Shown piece after piece: positions 18,808 through 27,667 of a stretch of 64,000 nt of DNA. The stretch comes from JACKJK01 sp046159835 (GTDB lineage: Bacteria > Pseudomonadota > Alphaproteobacteria > Rhizobiales > Tepidamorphaceae). Both the position numbers and the translations under genes were made by a program. The DNA is taken from positions 930,001 through 994,000 of the forward strand of contig NZ_JBJXCY010000001.1 of assembly GCF_046159835.1 (NCBI RefSeq). The letters run 5' to 3'. The notes beneath the pieces are model-generated. The model did no database searches, was not told where the DNA came from, and saw only the letters and a list, made by a program, of their open reading frames with translations. Every line of letters begins with the position of its first letter. The first letter of the stretch is position 1.

Positions 18808-20316
18808 ATGACCAAGCCCAATATCCTGATCCTGATGGTCGACCAGCTCAACGGAACCCTGTTCCCCGATGGCCCGGCGGAGTGGCTTCACGCACCCAAC
18901 CTGCGCAAGCTTGCCGAGCGCTCCGTGCGCTTCCGCAATTCCTACACGGCGTCCCCGCTCTGCGCGCCGGGGCGGGCATCGTTCATGTCCGGGCAATTGC
19001 CCTCGCGAACCCGCGTCTATGACAACGCGGCGGAGTTCGCCTCCGACATGCCGACCTACGCCCACCACCTGCGCCGCGCCGGCTACCAGACATGCCTGTC
19101 CGGCAAGATGCACTTCGTCGGCCCAGACCAGCTTCACGGCTTCGAGGAGCGGCTGACGACCGACATCTACCCGGCCGATTTCGGCTGGACGCCGGACTAC
19201 CGCAAGCCGGGCGAGCGCATCGACTGGTGGTACCATAACCTCGGCTCGGTCACCGGCGCGGGCGTCGCCGAGATTTCCAACCAGATGGAGTACGACGACG
19301 AGGTCGCCTACAACGCGGTGCGCAAGGTCTACGATCTCGCGCGCGGCCACGATCCGCGCCCGTGGTGCCTGACGGCGAGCTTCACGCACCCGCACGACCC
19401 CTACGTGGCGCGCAAGAAGTACTGGGACCTCTACGAGGATTGCGAGCACCTGCTGCCCGAGGTGCCAGCCTTCAAGTACGAAGAGCATGACGCGCATTCA
19501 AAGCGCATCTTCGATGCCAACGACTGGCGCAACTTCGACATTACCGAGGAAGACATTCGCCGCTCGCGGCGCGCCTACTTCGCCAACATCTCTTACCTCG
19601 ACGACAAGATTGGCGAGATCCTCGACGCGCTGGAGGCAACCCGGCAGGAAGCCGTCATCCTGTTCGTGTCTGACCACGGTGACATGCTCGGCGAGCGCGG
19701 GTTGTGGTTCAAGATGAGCTTCTTCGAGGACTCGTCCCGCGTGCCGCTGATGATCTGCGCGTCCGGCCTTGAGCCGCGCCGGATCGACGATCCGGTCTCC
19801 ACCATCGACGTGACGCCGACGCTGTGTGACTTCGCTGGTGTCGCCATGGACGACGTGGCCCCGTGGACCGAGGGGCAAACGCTGCTGCCGCTTGCCGGCG
19901 GCACGCCGCGCTCCGCCCCGGTCGCGATGGAATATGCAGCCGAAGCTTCTTACGCGCCGCTGGTTGCGTTGCGCGATGCCCGTTTCAAATACACGCGCTG
20001 CGCGCTCGACCCCGAACAGCTGTTCGACCTCGACAACGATCCGCACGAACTGACGAACCTTGCCGGGGATCCGGCCCACGCGGACAAGCTCGCTGAGATG
20101 CGCGCGATTGCCGACGCGCGCTGGGACCTCGATGCTTTCGATGCACAGGTGCGCGAGAGCCAGGCGCGGCGCTGGGTGGTATACGAGGCGCTGCGCAACG
20201 GGGCATACTTCCCGTGGGACTACCAGCCGCTGCAAAAGGCGTCGGAGCGCTTCATGCGCAACCACATGGATTTGAACATCGTCGAGGAGAGCCAGCGCTT
20301 TCCCCGCGGCGAGTAG
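18808..20316 (+). CDS. betC: Choline-sulfatase
   Basis: A 502-residue type I sulfatase. It begins with PNILILMVDQLNGTLFPDG (metal Asp), has the formylglycine signature SPLCAPGRASFMSG (Cys-x-Pro-x-Arg) and VSDHGDMLGERGLW, which are the conserved metal-binding residues. The aromatic-rich C-terminal end (NGAYFPWDYQP) is typical of BetC. It hydrolyses choline-O-sulfate to choline and sulfate, feeding glycine betaine synthesis or carbon and sulfur supply. ATG 18808 has a GAGGGA site upstream. betA and betB are not in the window. Confidence 0.92.
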   Translation: MTKPNILILMVDQLNGTLFPDGPAEWLHAPNLRKLAERSVRFRNSYTASPLCAPGRASFMSGQLPSRTRVYDNAAEFASDMPTYAHHLRRAGYQTCLSGKMHFVGPDQLHGFEERLTTDIYPADFGWTPDYRKPGERIDWWYHNLGSVTGAGVAEISNQMEYDDEVAYNAVRKVYDLARGHDPRPWCLTASFTHPHDPYVARKKYWDLYEDCEHLLPEVPAFKYEEHDAHSKRIFDANDWRNFDITEEDIRRSRRAYFANISYLDDKIGEILDALEATRQEAVILFVSDHGDMLGERGLWFKMSFFEDSSRVPLMICASGLEPRRIDDPVSTIDVTPTLCDFAGVAMDDVAPWTEGQTLLPLAGGTPRSAPVAMEYAAEASYAPLVALRDARFKYTRCALDPEQLFDLDNDPHELTNLAGDPAHADKLAEMRAIADARWDLDAFDAQVRESQARRWVVYEALRNGAYFPWDYQPLQKASERFMRNHMDLNIVEESQRFPRGE

Positions 20317-20324
20317 GGGGCAAG

Positions 20325-20735
20325 ATGGCAGGCGACGATACCTTCGATGCGGGCATGAAGGTCCGGCGCAAGATACTGGGCGACGACCACGTGGACCGTG
20401 CCGAAGCGCGCACCGACCGCCTGAACCGCGAATTCCAGACGCTCATCACGCGCTATGCCTGGGGTGAAATCTGGGCGCGTCCCGGCATGGACCACGAAAC
20501 CCGCCGCGTGCTGGTGATCGGCACCATGATGGCGCTCGGCAAGTGGGACGAGTTCCGCATGCACGTCGCCGCCGCCCTGCGCGACGGCTTTTCCATCGAC
20601 ACGATTGTCGAGATGATGCTGCAGCAGGCGATCTATTGCGGCGTTCCGGTCACCAACACCGCCTACACGCATCTCTACGAGGTGCTGGACATGCTGGAAG
20701 GCGAGGGGATTTCGTTCGCACGCGGAGAGCGGTGA
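20325..20735 (+). CDS. Carboxymuconolactone decarboxylase-family protein (PcaC-like)
   Basis: A 136-residue all-helical protein of the CMD/AhpD family. It resembles 4-carboxymuconolactone decarboxylase: GMKVRRKILGDDHVDRA near the N-terminus, then WARPGMDHETRRVLVIGTM and the conserved QQAIYCGVPVTNTAY. PcaC acts in the beta-ketoadipate pathway. It starts nine bases after betC and no other pca gene is nearby, so the true substrate is uncertain. No CxxC redox pair is present, so it is not an AhpD-type peroxidase partner. Confidence 0.8.
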   Translation: MAGDDTFDAGMKVRRKILGDDHVDRAEARTDRLNREFQTLITRYAWGEIWARPGMDHETRRVLVIGTMMALGKWDEFRMHVAAALRDGFSIDTIVEMMLQQAIYCGVPVTNTAYTHLYEVLDMLEGEGISFARGER

Positions 20736-20738
20736 CTC

Positions 20739-21560
20739 TTACGTCAGCGGAACCGTGATGGCGTCGATCACCGGTTTGGTTTCCGGCCGTACGCCGCGCC
20801 ACCAGTGGAAGGCTTCCGCCGCCTGCTCGACGAGCATGCCCACACCGTCTGCGATCTCTGTCGCGCCGCTGTCGCGCGCCAGCGCAAGGAATGGCGTCAG
20901 GCCCTTGCCGTACATCATGTCGTAGGCGAGGCAGCCTTGCGCGAATGCACTCGCCGGGACGGGCGGCACCTCACCGTGCAGGCTGGATGATGTGGCGTTG
21001 ATGACGATGTCGAAATCGCCTTTCGGAAAGCTGTCATAACCGCATGCGGAGACCTTGCCGAAGGGCGAGAAGGCGTCGGCAAGTTCATGTGCCTTCTGGG
21101 CAGTGCGGTTTGCGATCAGGAGTTCAGCCGTCGCGGCATTGATGATCGGCAGGATCGCGCCGCGCGCCGCCCCGCCGGCACCCAACATCAGCACGCGCGC
21201 GCCGCGCACCACGCGGCCGAGATTGGCTTCGATGTCGCGCACGATGCCCACACCGTCGAAATTCTCTGCGTGCAGCTTTCCACCCACGACCTTCACGCAG
21301 TTGGTCGCACCGGCGAGCTCTGCGTCGCGCCCGTGCACCTCGGCAAGTTCGAGACCTTCCAGTTTCAGCGGAACGGTCAGGTTGAAGCCCAGCCCGGCGC
21401 GCGCGCGAAACGCGTCGACGGCAGCGGCCAGTTCGCCGGGCTGCACCTCGATGGCCTCGTAGGAAATGTCCTGCGCAGTCTGGTCCGCAAATGCCATGTG
21501 GATCTGCGGTGACTTGGAATGCGAGACCGGGTTGCCGAAAAGAGCGTAGCGATCGGTCAT
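20739..21560 (-). CDS. aroE: Shikimate dehydrogenase-like protein
   Basis: A 273-residue protein with the AroE layout: FGNPVSHSKSPQIH at the shikimate site, FNLTVPLK with the catalytic Lys, the cofactor loop MLGAGGAARGAI, and ANRTAQKA, where Asn-Arg-Thr usually indicates NADP. One departure from the norm is ENFDGVG where the family normally has NTDG. It converges with the CMD gene. It may be the housekeeping aroE or a shikimate/quinate paralogue; the window cannot decide. Confidence 0.85.
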   Translation of the reverse strand: MTDRYALFGNPVSHSKSPQIHMAFADQTAQDISYEAIEVQPGELAAAVDAFRARAGLGFNLTVPLKLEGLELAEVHGRDAELAGATNCVKVVGGKLHAENFDGVGIVRDIEANLGRVVRGARVLMLGAGGAARGAILPIINAATAELLIANRTAQKAHELADAFSPFGKVSACGYDSFPKGDFDIVINATSSSLHGEVPPVPASAFAQGCLAYDMMYGKGLTPFLALARDSGATEIADGVGMLVEQAAEAFHWWRGVRPETKPVIDAITVPLT

Positions 21561-21571
21561 GCCACCCCCGG

Positions 21572-21895
21572 TCAGTTGCTCTTCTTGGCGGCGTCTTTCG
21601 CCTTGGCCATCGCCTCGGCCTGTGCTGCGCCGACCTTGGCGATTTCGCCCTTCACCTGCGCCAGCGTATCGGCAAAGGACACGAAATCCATCAGCGGCAT
21701 GACGACCCTGTGCGTCACCGTGCGCTGCACTTCGCCCGATGCCGGGTCAAACGCATTGACGTAGAGGTTCATGCGCACCGTGCCCGCATGGATGAACGCG
21801 CCGTGGACGCCGTCGATCGCGATGTCCTGCACGTGCTCGGAAACCGTCGGCGTCCGGTTGGTGCTAGCGGAGTTCTCCGCAGGTTTCTTCGCCAT
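21572..21895 (-). CDS. Hypothetical protein, possibly DUF3467-like
   Basis: A 107-residue protein from ATG 21895, preceded by GAGGAAA. The middle has short beta-like segments (GAFIHAGTVRMNLYVNAFD) and then VTHRVVMPLMDFVSFADTL, a pattern reminiscent of DUF3467, although the resemblance is weak. The C-terminal 25 residues are Ala and Lys-rich and likely helical. It lies 12 bases upstream of the aroE-like gene on the same strand, so they may share a transcript. No function can be assigned. Confidence 0.55.
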   Translation of the reverse strand: MAKKPAENSASTNRTPTVSEHVQDIAIDGVHGAFIHAGTVRMNLYVNAFDPASGEVQRTVTHRVVMPLMDFVSFADTLAQVKGEIAKVGAAQAEAMAKAKDAAKKSN

Positions 21896-22031
21896 GAATT
21901 TCCTCGCCCCCAATGCCGCGATTACCGGCGCGAATCTTGCGGGCAAATCTTAGGGCAATGCCGCGCCCGATCACAATAATGGATGGTGGAATGGGTGCCG
22001 TCGCAAGGCGATGCCGGGCGTGCGGAGGTGG

Positions 22032-23567
22032 TCAGCCAACGTCGCGCCACGGCTTTGGCGTCGCCTTCATAGACTTCCATCGCTCGCGCACGGCTTTCCA
22101 TTCATGCTCGGCCATGGCGCTGTGCCAGCCGGAGATGAAACCGGCTGCGGCGCGGGTCTCCGCATCGGCAAGGGCAGGCAATGTCTGGGCGAGTGCCGCA
22201 TCGTTGAGATAGCCGAAAACGGTCTGGAGTCGCTTCAGTTGCTTCAGGTAGGCCTTCGCGGCACCGGGCCCCAAGAGTGCGCCAAAGAATTCGAATGCGT
22301 AGCGCAGCTCTTTCAGCTTCTTGCGCACCTCGTGCCGTGCCTCGATGTCGAGCGTGTCGATTTTCCTGGCGCGCTTCGTCACCTTCTTCCACGCCTTGTC
22401 GAGCGCGGGGGCGGCGAGTGTTTCGGCGGTCTGCCGCCTTGCGCGCTTTGCGGTCGCGACGGTGAACGGCAGCAGGGCAAGGTCGATGCGGAACGCCTGC
22501 CACGCCGGTTGCGCCAGTGTTTCGCGCGCCTGCGCCCTGCGATCTGCGGCGAGGTCGGCGATTGCGCACGTCAGTTGCTCCACATTGGGCGCGCCGTGCA
22601 TGTGCGGGGTGACCGGCGCGATGATGTCGGCAGCGAGCACGTCGGCATCGCGAACCGGCCCGACGATCCGCCCCATTTCCCGAAGTGAAGCCTTGAGATG
22701 CTCGGGTTCCGGCAAGTCGACGGATTTGGAGAACACCGCGATGGCAGCGCGCAGTCGGCGCAGGCCGACCCGCAGCTGGTGTGCGTATTCCGGCTTGTCC
22801 GAATGCAGGAAACCGGACCAGTTGGCGTGGACCTGTCCGATGGCATCCGCCGCGATTGTCGCGAAAGCCTGCGCCGGGCTCATGTCGGCTTCAAGTGCCG
22901 GTTTCGATGCCTTGACCGGCCCGCGTTCGAGGCTCTCCCCGCGCACCAGCGCATAGCCCGTATGGGCCTTGCTGCGGGCGGAGGGTTCAAAGTCGATATC
23001 AGCAAGCAGCTGCTTGCAGATGTCGGCCATCGCCGCCGGGCTGCCGGACTTCAACTCGAACTCGGCCTCGCAGATGGGCGCGGTCCCGCCGTCCCATTCC
23101 AGCATGCCGGAATCCAGCGCAACCTCGACGCAGGTGTCACCGCTGATGCAGTCCACGATGGTGCGCTGGATGCGGATCCCGAAGGTCGGGCGAAGCTCCG
23201 CCTTGCCGATCAGCTCGAAGACCATCGCCCGCACGCTCTCGTCGGGGATCAGGTCCGGGCGAACGTCGGCACCGTGCAGGCGGTGCTCGACTTCCACCGG
23301 GTTCGACACGCCGCCAACGACCGCCGTTCCCGCTTTCACGGTCTGCAGCCAGCGCCCGGAACTGCGACGCACACGCAGCGAGACCCCGGCCTTGAAGAGC
23401 GCATGATCCGGCGTGTCGTAATAGGTGGATTGCAGGGCGCGTCGCCGTGGCCGGTTGTCCGCAAGACCAAGCGTCTGGGCGGCGCGCGCAATCGCGCGCA
23501 GGGCGTCCTCGTCCACCTGCAGCTTGAGTTCAAGTTCGCGGGTTTCGATGTCGTCGGGGGCCAGCAA
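22032..23567 (-). CDS. CYTH and CHAD domain protein
   Basis: About 511 residues. The N-terminal CYTH domain begins ETRELELKLQVDED (the ExExK motif of triphosphate-tunnel enzymes) and continues STYYDTPDHAL and SLRVRR. The second half is the helical CHAD domain, with HQLRVGLRRLRAAIAVF and HEVRKKLKELRYAFEF, both basic conserved-His repeats. CYTH domains hydrolyse inorganic triphosphate or similar; CHAD binds polyphosphate. TTG 23567 is chosen since GAGGAA lies just upstream and no ATG is close; the ORF before it lacks homology. Confidence 0.85.
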   Translation of the reverse strand: MLAPDDIETRELELKLQVDEDALRAIARAAQTLGLADNRPRRRALQSTYYDTPDHALFKAGVSLRVRRSSGRWLQTVKAGTAVVGGVSNPVEVEHRLHGADVRPDLIPDESVRAMVFELIGKAELRPTFGIRIQRTIVDCISGDTCVEVALDSGMLEWDGGTAPICEAEFELKSGSPAAMADICKQLLADIDFEPSARSKAHTGYALVRGESLERGPVKASKPALEADMSPAQAFATIAADAIGQVHANWSGFLHSDKPEYAHQLRVGLRRLRAAIAVFSKSVDLPEPEHLKASLREMGRIVGPVRDADVLAADIIAPVTPHMHGAPNVEQLTCAIADLAADRRAQARETLAQPAWQAFRIDLALLPFTVATAKRARRQTAETLAAPALDKAWKKVTKRARKIDTLDIEARHEVRKKLKELRYAFEFFGALLGPGAAKAYLKQLKRLQTVFGYLNDAALAQTLPALADAETRAAAGFISGWHSAMAEHEWKAVRERWKSMKATPKPWRDVG

Positions 23568-23629
23568 TCGGTTCCTCGCGCGCGTCGGGTCGGCGGCGCA
23601 CACTAGCCTTCGCCACGTGCCGCAGGCAA

Positions 23630-24091
23630 TCAGCCGAGAAGTGTTGCGACCCGCTGCAGGGCGAGAAGATACCCCTGCGTCCCGCAGCCGACGATGACGC
23701 CGTCGGCGCGGCCTGAAATGAACGAGTGGTGCCGGAAGTCCTCGCGCTGGTGAACGTTGGAAATGTGCACCTCCATCACCGGTCCCTCGAACGCGTTGAG
23801 CGCATCGAGAATGGCAACGGATGTATGCGTGTAGGCACCCGCATTGATGATGATGGCCTGCGCCTTGCCGCGCGCGGCTTGAATCCACGTTACCAGTTCG
23901 CCTTCGGAGTTCGACTGGTCGAACGTGATGGTCAGGCCAAGCTCGGCACCGGCCTCGCGGCAGGAGGTTTCCACGTCAGCAAGTGTCTCGTGGCCGTAGA
24001 TATCCGGCTCGCGCTGGCCGAGCAGGTTGAGGTTCGGACCGTTGAGTATGGCGACGGTGTGGCTCACGGGGCAGGCGTCCTGTGCTGGCAT
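23630..24091 (-). CDS. aroQ: 3-dehydroquinate dehydratase, type II
   Basis: A 153-residue type II dehydroquinase with all key blocks: NGPNLNLLGQREPDIYG (catalytic Arg and Tyr), QSNSEGELVTWI, NAGAYTHTSVAI, and EVHISNVHQREDFRHHS. It converts 3-dehydroquinate to 3-dehydroshikimate in the shikimate pathway. This is the canonical copy in the window. A divergent paralogue lies at 61182-61646 and lacks several of these residues. GTG at 24067 is a possible alternative start. Confidence 0.93.
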   Translation of the reverse strand: MPAQDACPVSHTVAILNGPNLNLLGQREPDIYGHETLADVETSCREAGAELGLTITFDQSNSEGELVTWIQAARGKAQAIIINAGAYTHTSVAILDALNAFEGPVMEVHISNVHQREDFRHHSFISGRADGVIVGCGTQGYLLALQRVATLLG

Positions 24092-24160
24092 TCGGTCGAA
24101 TTGCGCGCACTATATCGCTCAAGCCGTGAACAATGCGCAAATCGCGCAGCCGGGTGTGGG

Positions 24161-25717
24161 CTAGAGGTAGGCCTCCGCCGTCATCTCGTCCTTCAGCTTC
24201 GCGGCACGCTCGCGAATGGCGCGGCGGTCGGCATCGGATTTGCGGTCGAGGTTCTTGTACATCATCGTCATGCGGCGGTTGTTCTGCAGCTTCGACCGGT
24301 TGCGCGACAGGAAATCCCAGAACAGCGTCGTGAAGGGGCAGGCGTCCTCGCCGGTCGCTTCCTTCGGCTTGTAGCGGCAGTCCTTGCAGTAGTCGCCCAT
24401 GCGGTTGATGTAGTTGCCGGACGCGGCGTAGGGCTTGGTCGCCATCACGCCACCATCGCCGAACTGGCTCATGCCCAGCACGTTGGGCAGCGACACCCAG
24501 TCGATGGCGTCCGCATACATCGACATGTGCCAGCGATGAACGTCATAGGGCCGCACGCCAACCAGCAGCGAGAACAGGCCCAGTACCATCAGCCGCTGGA
24601 TGTGGTGGGCGTAGGCGTGGTCGTTCAACTGGCCGACGGCATCCGCCACGCAGGCCATGTCCGTCTCGCCTGTCCACATGAAGGCCGGCATGTCGCGATC
24701 GGCGTCGAGGTGGTTCTTGTTGGCGTAGTCGGGCATGCGCGTCCAGTAGATGCCGCGCACGTATTCCCGCCAGCCCATGATCTGCCGCACGAAACCTTCC
24801 ACCGCGTTGATCGGCGCGTAGCCGTCCTCGTAGGCCGAAACGGCGGCCTCCACGATCTCGTCGGGATCGATCAGGTGCAGGTTCATCACGCAGGACAGCC
24901 GCGAGTGGTAGAGATACGGGTGCCCCTTGGCCATCGCGTCCTGGTAGGTGCCGAAATCTGCGAGCCGGTATTCGATGAAATCGCGAAGCGCCTCAAGCGC
25001 CTGTTTGCGGGTGACGGGATAGTCGAAGCCCTCCAGCGAACCGGGACTGTCGGTAAACCGGTCCTCGACCATCTCGATGACGGCCTCGGTGATCTCGTCG
25101 GCGCGAAATGATCGCGGCGCCTTGATCTCTGGCGGGCCCTTCTTGCCGAAGCTTTCGCGGTTGTCCTCGTCGAAGTTCCAGTCGCCGCCGACGGGGTTGT
25201 CGCCATCCATCAAGATGCCGTGCGCCTGCCGCTGACTGCGGTAGAAGCGCTCCAGTACGAGGCTCTTCCGGTCGCTCGCCCACTCGCGAAACGTCTCCAG
25301 CGAGCACATGAAGTGGTCGTCCTCAACGATCCTCAACTCAAGGTCTGCGTCCTTGGCGGCCTTGCGCAGGATTTCTTCCACCCGGTGCTCGCCGGGCTGC
25401 GTCGCGACCAGTTCCTCCGGGTGCAGCTTGTTGATCCAGCGCGGGATCTCCTCGCCGAACGAGCCGCGATCGTTGTCGTCATCAAGGTCGGCGTAGTGGA
25501 CGGTGAATCCCTTGTCGCGCAGGTGGTCGCGGAAGTGCCGCATGGCGGAGAAGAACAGCACCAGCCTGATCTTGTGCTGCGGCACGTAGGTCGCTTCCTG
25601 CTCCACCTCCATCATCAGCACCGCATCCTTGTCGGCGTCGAAATCCTTGAACGCCTGAAGGCGGTCGGAGAGTTGATCGCCGAAGACGATGTGCAGGTTG
25701 CGGACGGACTTGGACAT
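24161..25717 (-). CDS. Cryptochrome/photolyase-family protein, FeS bacterial type (PhrB-like)
   Basis: A 518-residue protein beginning LHIVFGDQLS, typical of deoxyribodipyrimidine photolyase-related proteins. The C-terminal half carries HAYAHHIQRLMVLG and YCKDCRYKPKEATGEDACPF, giving three of the four cysteines that bind the 4Fe-4S cluster; a fourth Cys precedes in DMACVADA. This is the FeS-BCP or 6-4 photolyase group known from Agrobacterium PhrB. It would repair UV lesions using FAD and light. All cluster residues look intact. Confidence 0.88.
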   Translation of the reverse strand: MSKSVRNLHIVFGDQLSDRLQAFKDFDADKDAVLMMEVEQEATYVPQHKIRLVLFFSAMRHFRDHLRDKGFTVHYADLDDDNDRGSFGEEIPRWINKLHPEELVATQPGEHRVEEILRKAAKDADLELRIVEDDHFMCSLETFREWASDRKSLVLERFYRSQRQAHGILMDGDNPVGGDWNFDEDNRESFGKKGPPEIKAPRSFRADEITEAVIEMVEDRFTDSPGSLEGFDYPVTRKQALEALRDFIEYRLADFGTYQDAMAKGHPYLYHSRLSCVMNLHLIDPDEIVEAAVSAYEDGYAPINAVEGFVRQIMGWREYVRGIYWTRMPDYANKNHLDADRDMPAFMWTGETDMACVADAVGQLNDHAYAHHIQRLMVLGLFSLLVGVRPYDVHRWHMSMYADAIDWVSLPNVLGMSQFGDGGVMATKPYAASGNYINRMGDYCKDCRYKPKEATGEDACPFTTLFWDFLSRNRSKLQNNRRMTMMYKNLDRKSDADRRAIRERAAKLKDEMTAEAYL

Positions 25718-25741
25718 GGAAGATGCGTTCCGGGAGGCTGG

Positions 25742-26443
25742 TCAAAAGGGAATGGTGCTGCCGTCATAAGCGAGGAAGCTGCCGGATTGTTCCGGCCCGG
25801 CCTTGTCGATCACGCCGAGCAGGTTGGCGGCGGCTTCCTCAGCCGAGTGCGTGAAGCGCCCGCCCGCGTGTGGCCGCGTCAACGCGCTTTCGATGGTGCC
25901 GGGATGCAGCGCGAGGCAGACGGACTGCGGGAGCTTGCGCCCGATCTCGATGGCCGCACAGCGCACGATCTGGTTCAGGGCTGCCTTGGCGGCGCGGTAC
26001 CCGTACCAGCCGCCCAGCCCGTTATCGCCGATGGAGCCGACACGCGCGCTCAACGTGGCGAAGGCGCACTTGCCCTCGCGCGCCAGCAGCGGTGAGAGAT
26101 GCTTGAACAGCAGCGCCGGGCCCGTGGCGTTGACGGCGAAGTTCTCGGCGAATGCTCCAGGTGTGATGTCCTTCAGCGCTTTCTCCGGCCGATCGAAAGA
26201 CGTGTCGAGAATCCCGGTGCAATCCACAATGAGCGAGAACGGGTCGCTGTCCGAGAGCGTCTTCGCGGCGGCCTCGATCGAGGTTTCGTCGGTGAGGTCG
26301 AAGCCGGGATGCGTCTTGCGTGACAGCGCGTCCACGCGCGCGCAGGCGCTGTCCGTCTCAAGCGCGGCGTGAATGGCGCCGCCGATGCCGCCGCTCGCGC
26401 CGATCACCAGCGCGCGGAAATTGTCGGGGAAGGATTTCAACAT
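25742..26443 (-). CDS. Short-chain dehydrogenase/reductase (CsgA-like)
   Basis: A 233-residue SDR from ATG 26443. ALVIGASGGIGGAIH binds the cofactor, LSARVGSIGDN carries the catalytic Ser and WYGYRAAKAAL the Tyr and Lys. The Asn-Ala-Thr-Gly element around the mid-region resembles small SDRs of the CsgA/sniffer type. It ends 24 bases upstream of the photolyase gene and shares its strand, so light-repair co-expression is possible. The substrate is unknown. Confidence 0.8.
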   Translation of the reverse strand: MLKSFPDNFRALVIGASGGIGGAIHAALETDSACARVDALSRKTHPGFDLTDETSIEAAAKTLSDSDPFSLIVDCTGILDTSFDRPEKALKDITPGAFAENFAVNATGPALLFKHLSPLLAREGKCAFATLSARVGSIGDNGLGGWYGYRAAKAALNQIVRCAAIEIGRKLPQSVCLALHPGTIESALTRPHAGGRFTHSAEEAAANLLGVIDKAGPEQSGSFLAYDGSTIPF

Positions 26444-26584
26444 GGTTCTGCCGTGCGGGTGTGAGGTGGTTGTACGGCGCGCTCGCGTGACCGGATTGCA
26501 AGGGCGGCCGTCGCGTGACAACTGCGCCGGTTGCCGCTAGGCAATGCAGAACAAGTCACACGCTCACAACTCCGGTTCCCCGCG

Positions 26585-27340
26585 ATGAAACTCGTTGCCT
26601 ATGTCGAGGAAGGACACGAACTCGACATCCGCCCCGCACGCCCCAAGCGTGCCTGGCTCGACAAGTATGCTGACGGCCATGCCTATGGCTGCCTGCCGAT
26701 GGTGATTGCCAACCAGTGCGGTTGGGAAATCTGCGCGCCGACGAGCTTCACGGTAATCTGGAACGGCGGCGACAATCGCCGCTGTCTGGCCGTGCTGCCG
26801 GACGAGCCGGGACACGAGCGGCTGCTCAGCCATTTTGGTGCGGGCATCTTCTCCTATTCGTTCCCCGCAATCTTCCGGGTCGAGGAGGGCTATGACCTTG
26901 TGATCCAGGGCCCTCCCAACAATCCTGTGCACGGTGCAACGCCGCTTTCCGGCATTGTCGAGGCCGACTGGGCCCTGACGGCAGCGGCCATCCACTGGCA
27001 GATCACCGAGCCGAACACCGCGATCCGCTTCCGCAAGGGTGATGCGCTGGCCCAGATATTCCCCATCAAACGCGGTGACGTGGAGAAGTTCGATCCGGAA
27101 ATGCGATCCATCTCCGATGACCCCGAGGTCGCCGCCTACATGGCGCAGTGGTACGCCACGCGCCGGAAATTCAACGAGGGACTGCGCGATCCGAGTTCTC
27201 CGGAAAGCCAGAAGAAGTGGCCGGGGCACTATCGGCGCGGCGATGACATTTATGCCCAGAGCGCGGCCCCGGCAGACCATCGCAAGAAACTGCGCATCAA
27301 GCCGTTTGCGGACCTGCGCAACAGTGAGGATTCCGAGTAA
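26585..27340 (+). CDS. DUF6065-like protein, copy 1, beside RiPP-like precursors
   Basis: A 251-residue soluble protein, start ATG 26585. It is clearly paralogous to the protein at 41957-42694: both begin with a short strand plus DIRPA or EIRPA, have a WEICAPTSF/WEMLNPVEF block, a central VEADW/VETDW motif, and an IFPI/FFPI-(K/P)RG segment before a charged tail. The pattern suggests a beta-rich fold. I believe this is DUF6065, from memory. In each locus the gene is the neighbour of tandem short precursor-like peptides (94 bases upstream here; 51 bases downstream there), which ties it to peptide modification, self-protection or sensing. No catalytic motif is recognisable. Confidence 0.75.
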   Translation: MKLVAYVEEGHELDIRPARPKRAWLDKYADGHAYGCLPMVIANQCGWEICAPTSFTVIWNGGDNRRCLAVLPDEPGHERLLSHFGAGIFSYSFPAIFRVEEGYDLVIQGPPNNPVHGATPLSGIVEADWALTAAAIHWQITEPNTAIRFRKGDALAQIFPIKRGDVEKFDPEMRSISDDPEVAAYMAQWYATRRKFNEGLRDPSSPESQKKWPGHYRRGDDIYAQSAAPADHRKKLRIKPFADLRNSEDSE

Positions 27341-27368
27341 CAGTATGGAATTGCCTACCGGGGCGGCA

Positions 27369-27397
27369 TTGACACCACTGCGGTGCACCAATAGTCA
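27369..27397 (+). promoter_or_regulatory. Candidate promoter for precursor 1
   Basis: TTGACA at 27369, 17 bases, then TAGTCA at 27392. The start of precursor 1 lies 38 bases after it. The same TTGAC-N17-TA layout occurs before precursors 2 and 4, which supports it. Confidence 0.5.
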
Positions 27398-27434
27398 AAA
27401 TGACAGGCAGAATTGTTGCCGATGGGGGAGCATC

Positions 27435-27524
27435 ATGAAGAAGACTTACACCAAGCCGGCGCTGGTCAAGCACGCATCGCTGGGCCGCATCACGGCCGCA
27501 GTAACTGTCGAGAGCTACGTTTAG
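27435..27524 (+). CDS. RiPP-like precursor peptide 1 (type I)
   Basis: A 29-residue peptide beginning MKKTYTKPALVKHASLG. It fits the lasso-leader pattern Y-x2-P-x-L-x3-(G/A)-x5-T with Tyr5, Pro8, Leu10, Ala14 and Thr20. By analogy with lasso precursors, cleavage after residue 21 would leave the core AVTVESYV. It is the most divergent core of the five: it lacks the Thr-Lys-Val of the others and carries Glu. GGGGGAG lies upstream of ATG 27435. The peptide is too short for usual gene callers. The PqqD, leader peptidase and kinase genes across the locus are its likely modifiers. Confidence 0.75.
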   Translation: MKKTYTKPALVKHASLGRITAAVTVESYV

Positions 27525-27580
27525 TTGGTGGCGCTTTTACCTCACTGGCAGAGAATTACCGTTGAGGCACTTAAGCTGAG

Positions 27581-27609
27581 TTGACCGCAATGTCGGCTGC
27601 GTCTAGCGG
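27581..27609 (+). promoter_or_regulatory. Candidate promoter for precursors 2 and 3
   Basis: TTGACC at 27581, 17-base spacer, TAGCGG at 27604. The -10 box is weak, but spacing and -35 match the sites before precursors 1 and 4. Confidence 0.4.
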
Positions 27610-27667
27610 TGGTAGTCAGCTGGCCGCGCGATTCACGCGCCAGGCCAAGCAGACAGGGATGAACAGC

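Noticed and set aside
20325..20735. A beta-ketoadipate pathway around the CMD-family gene
   Set aside because: No other pca genes are nearby; only the single family member is seen.
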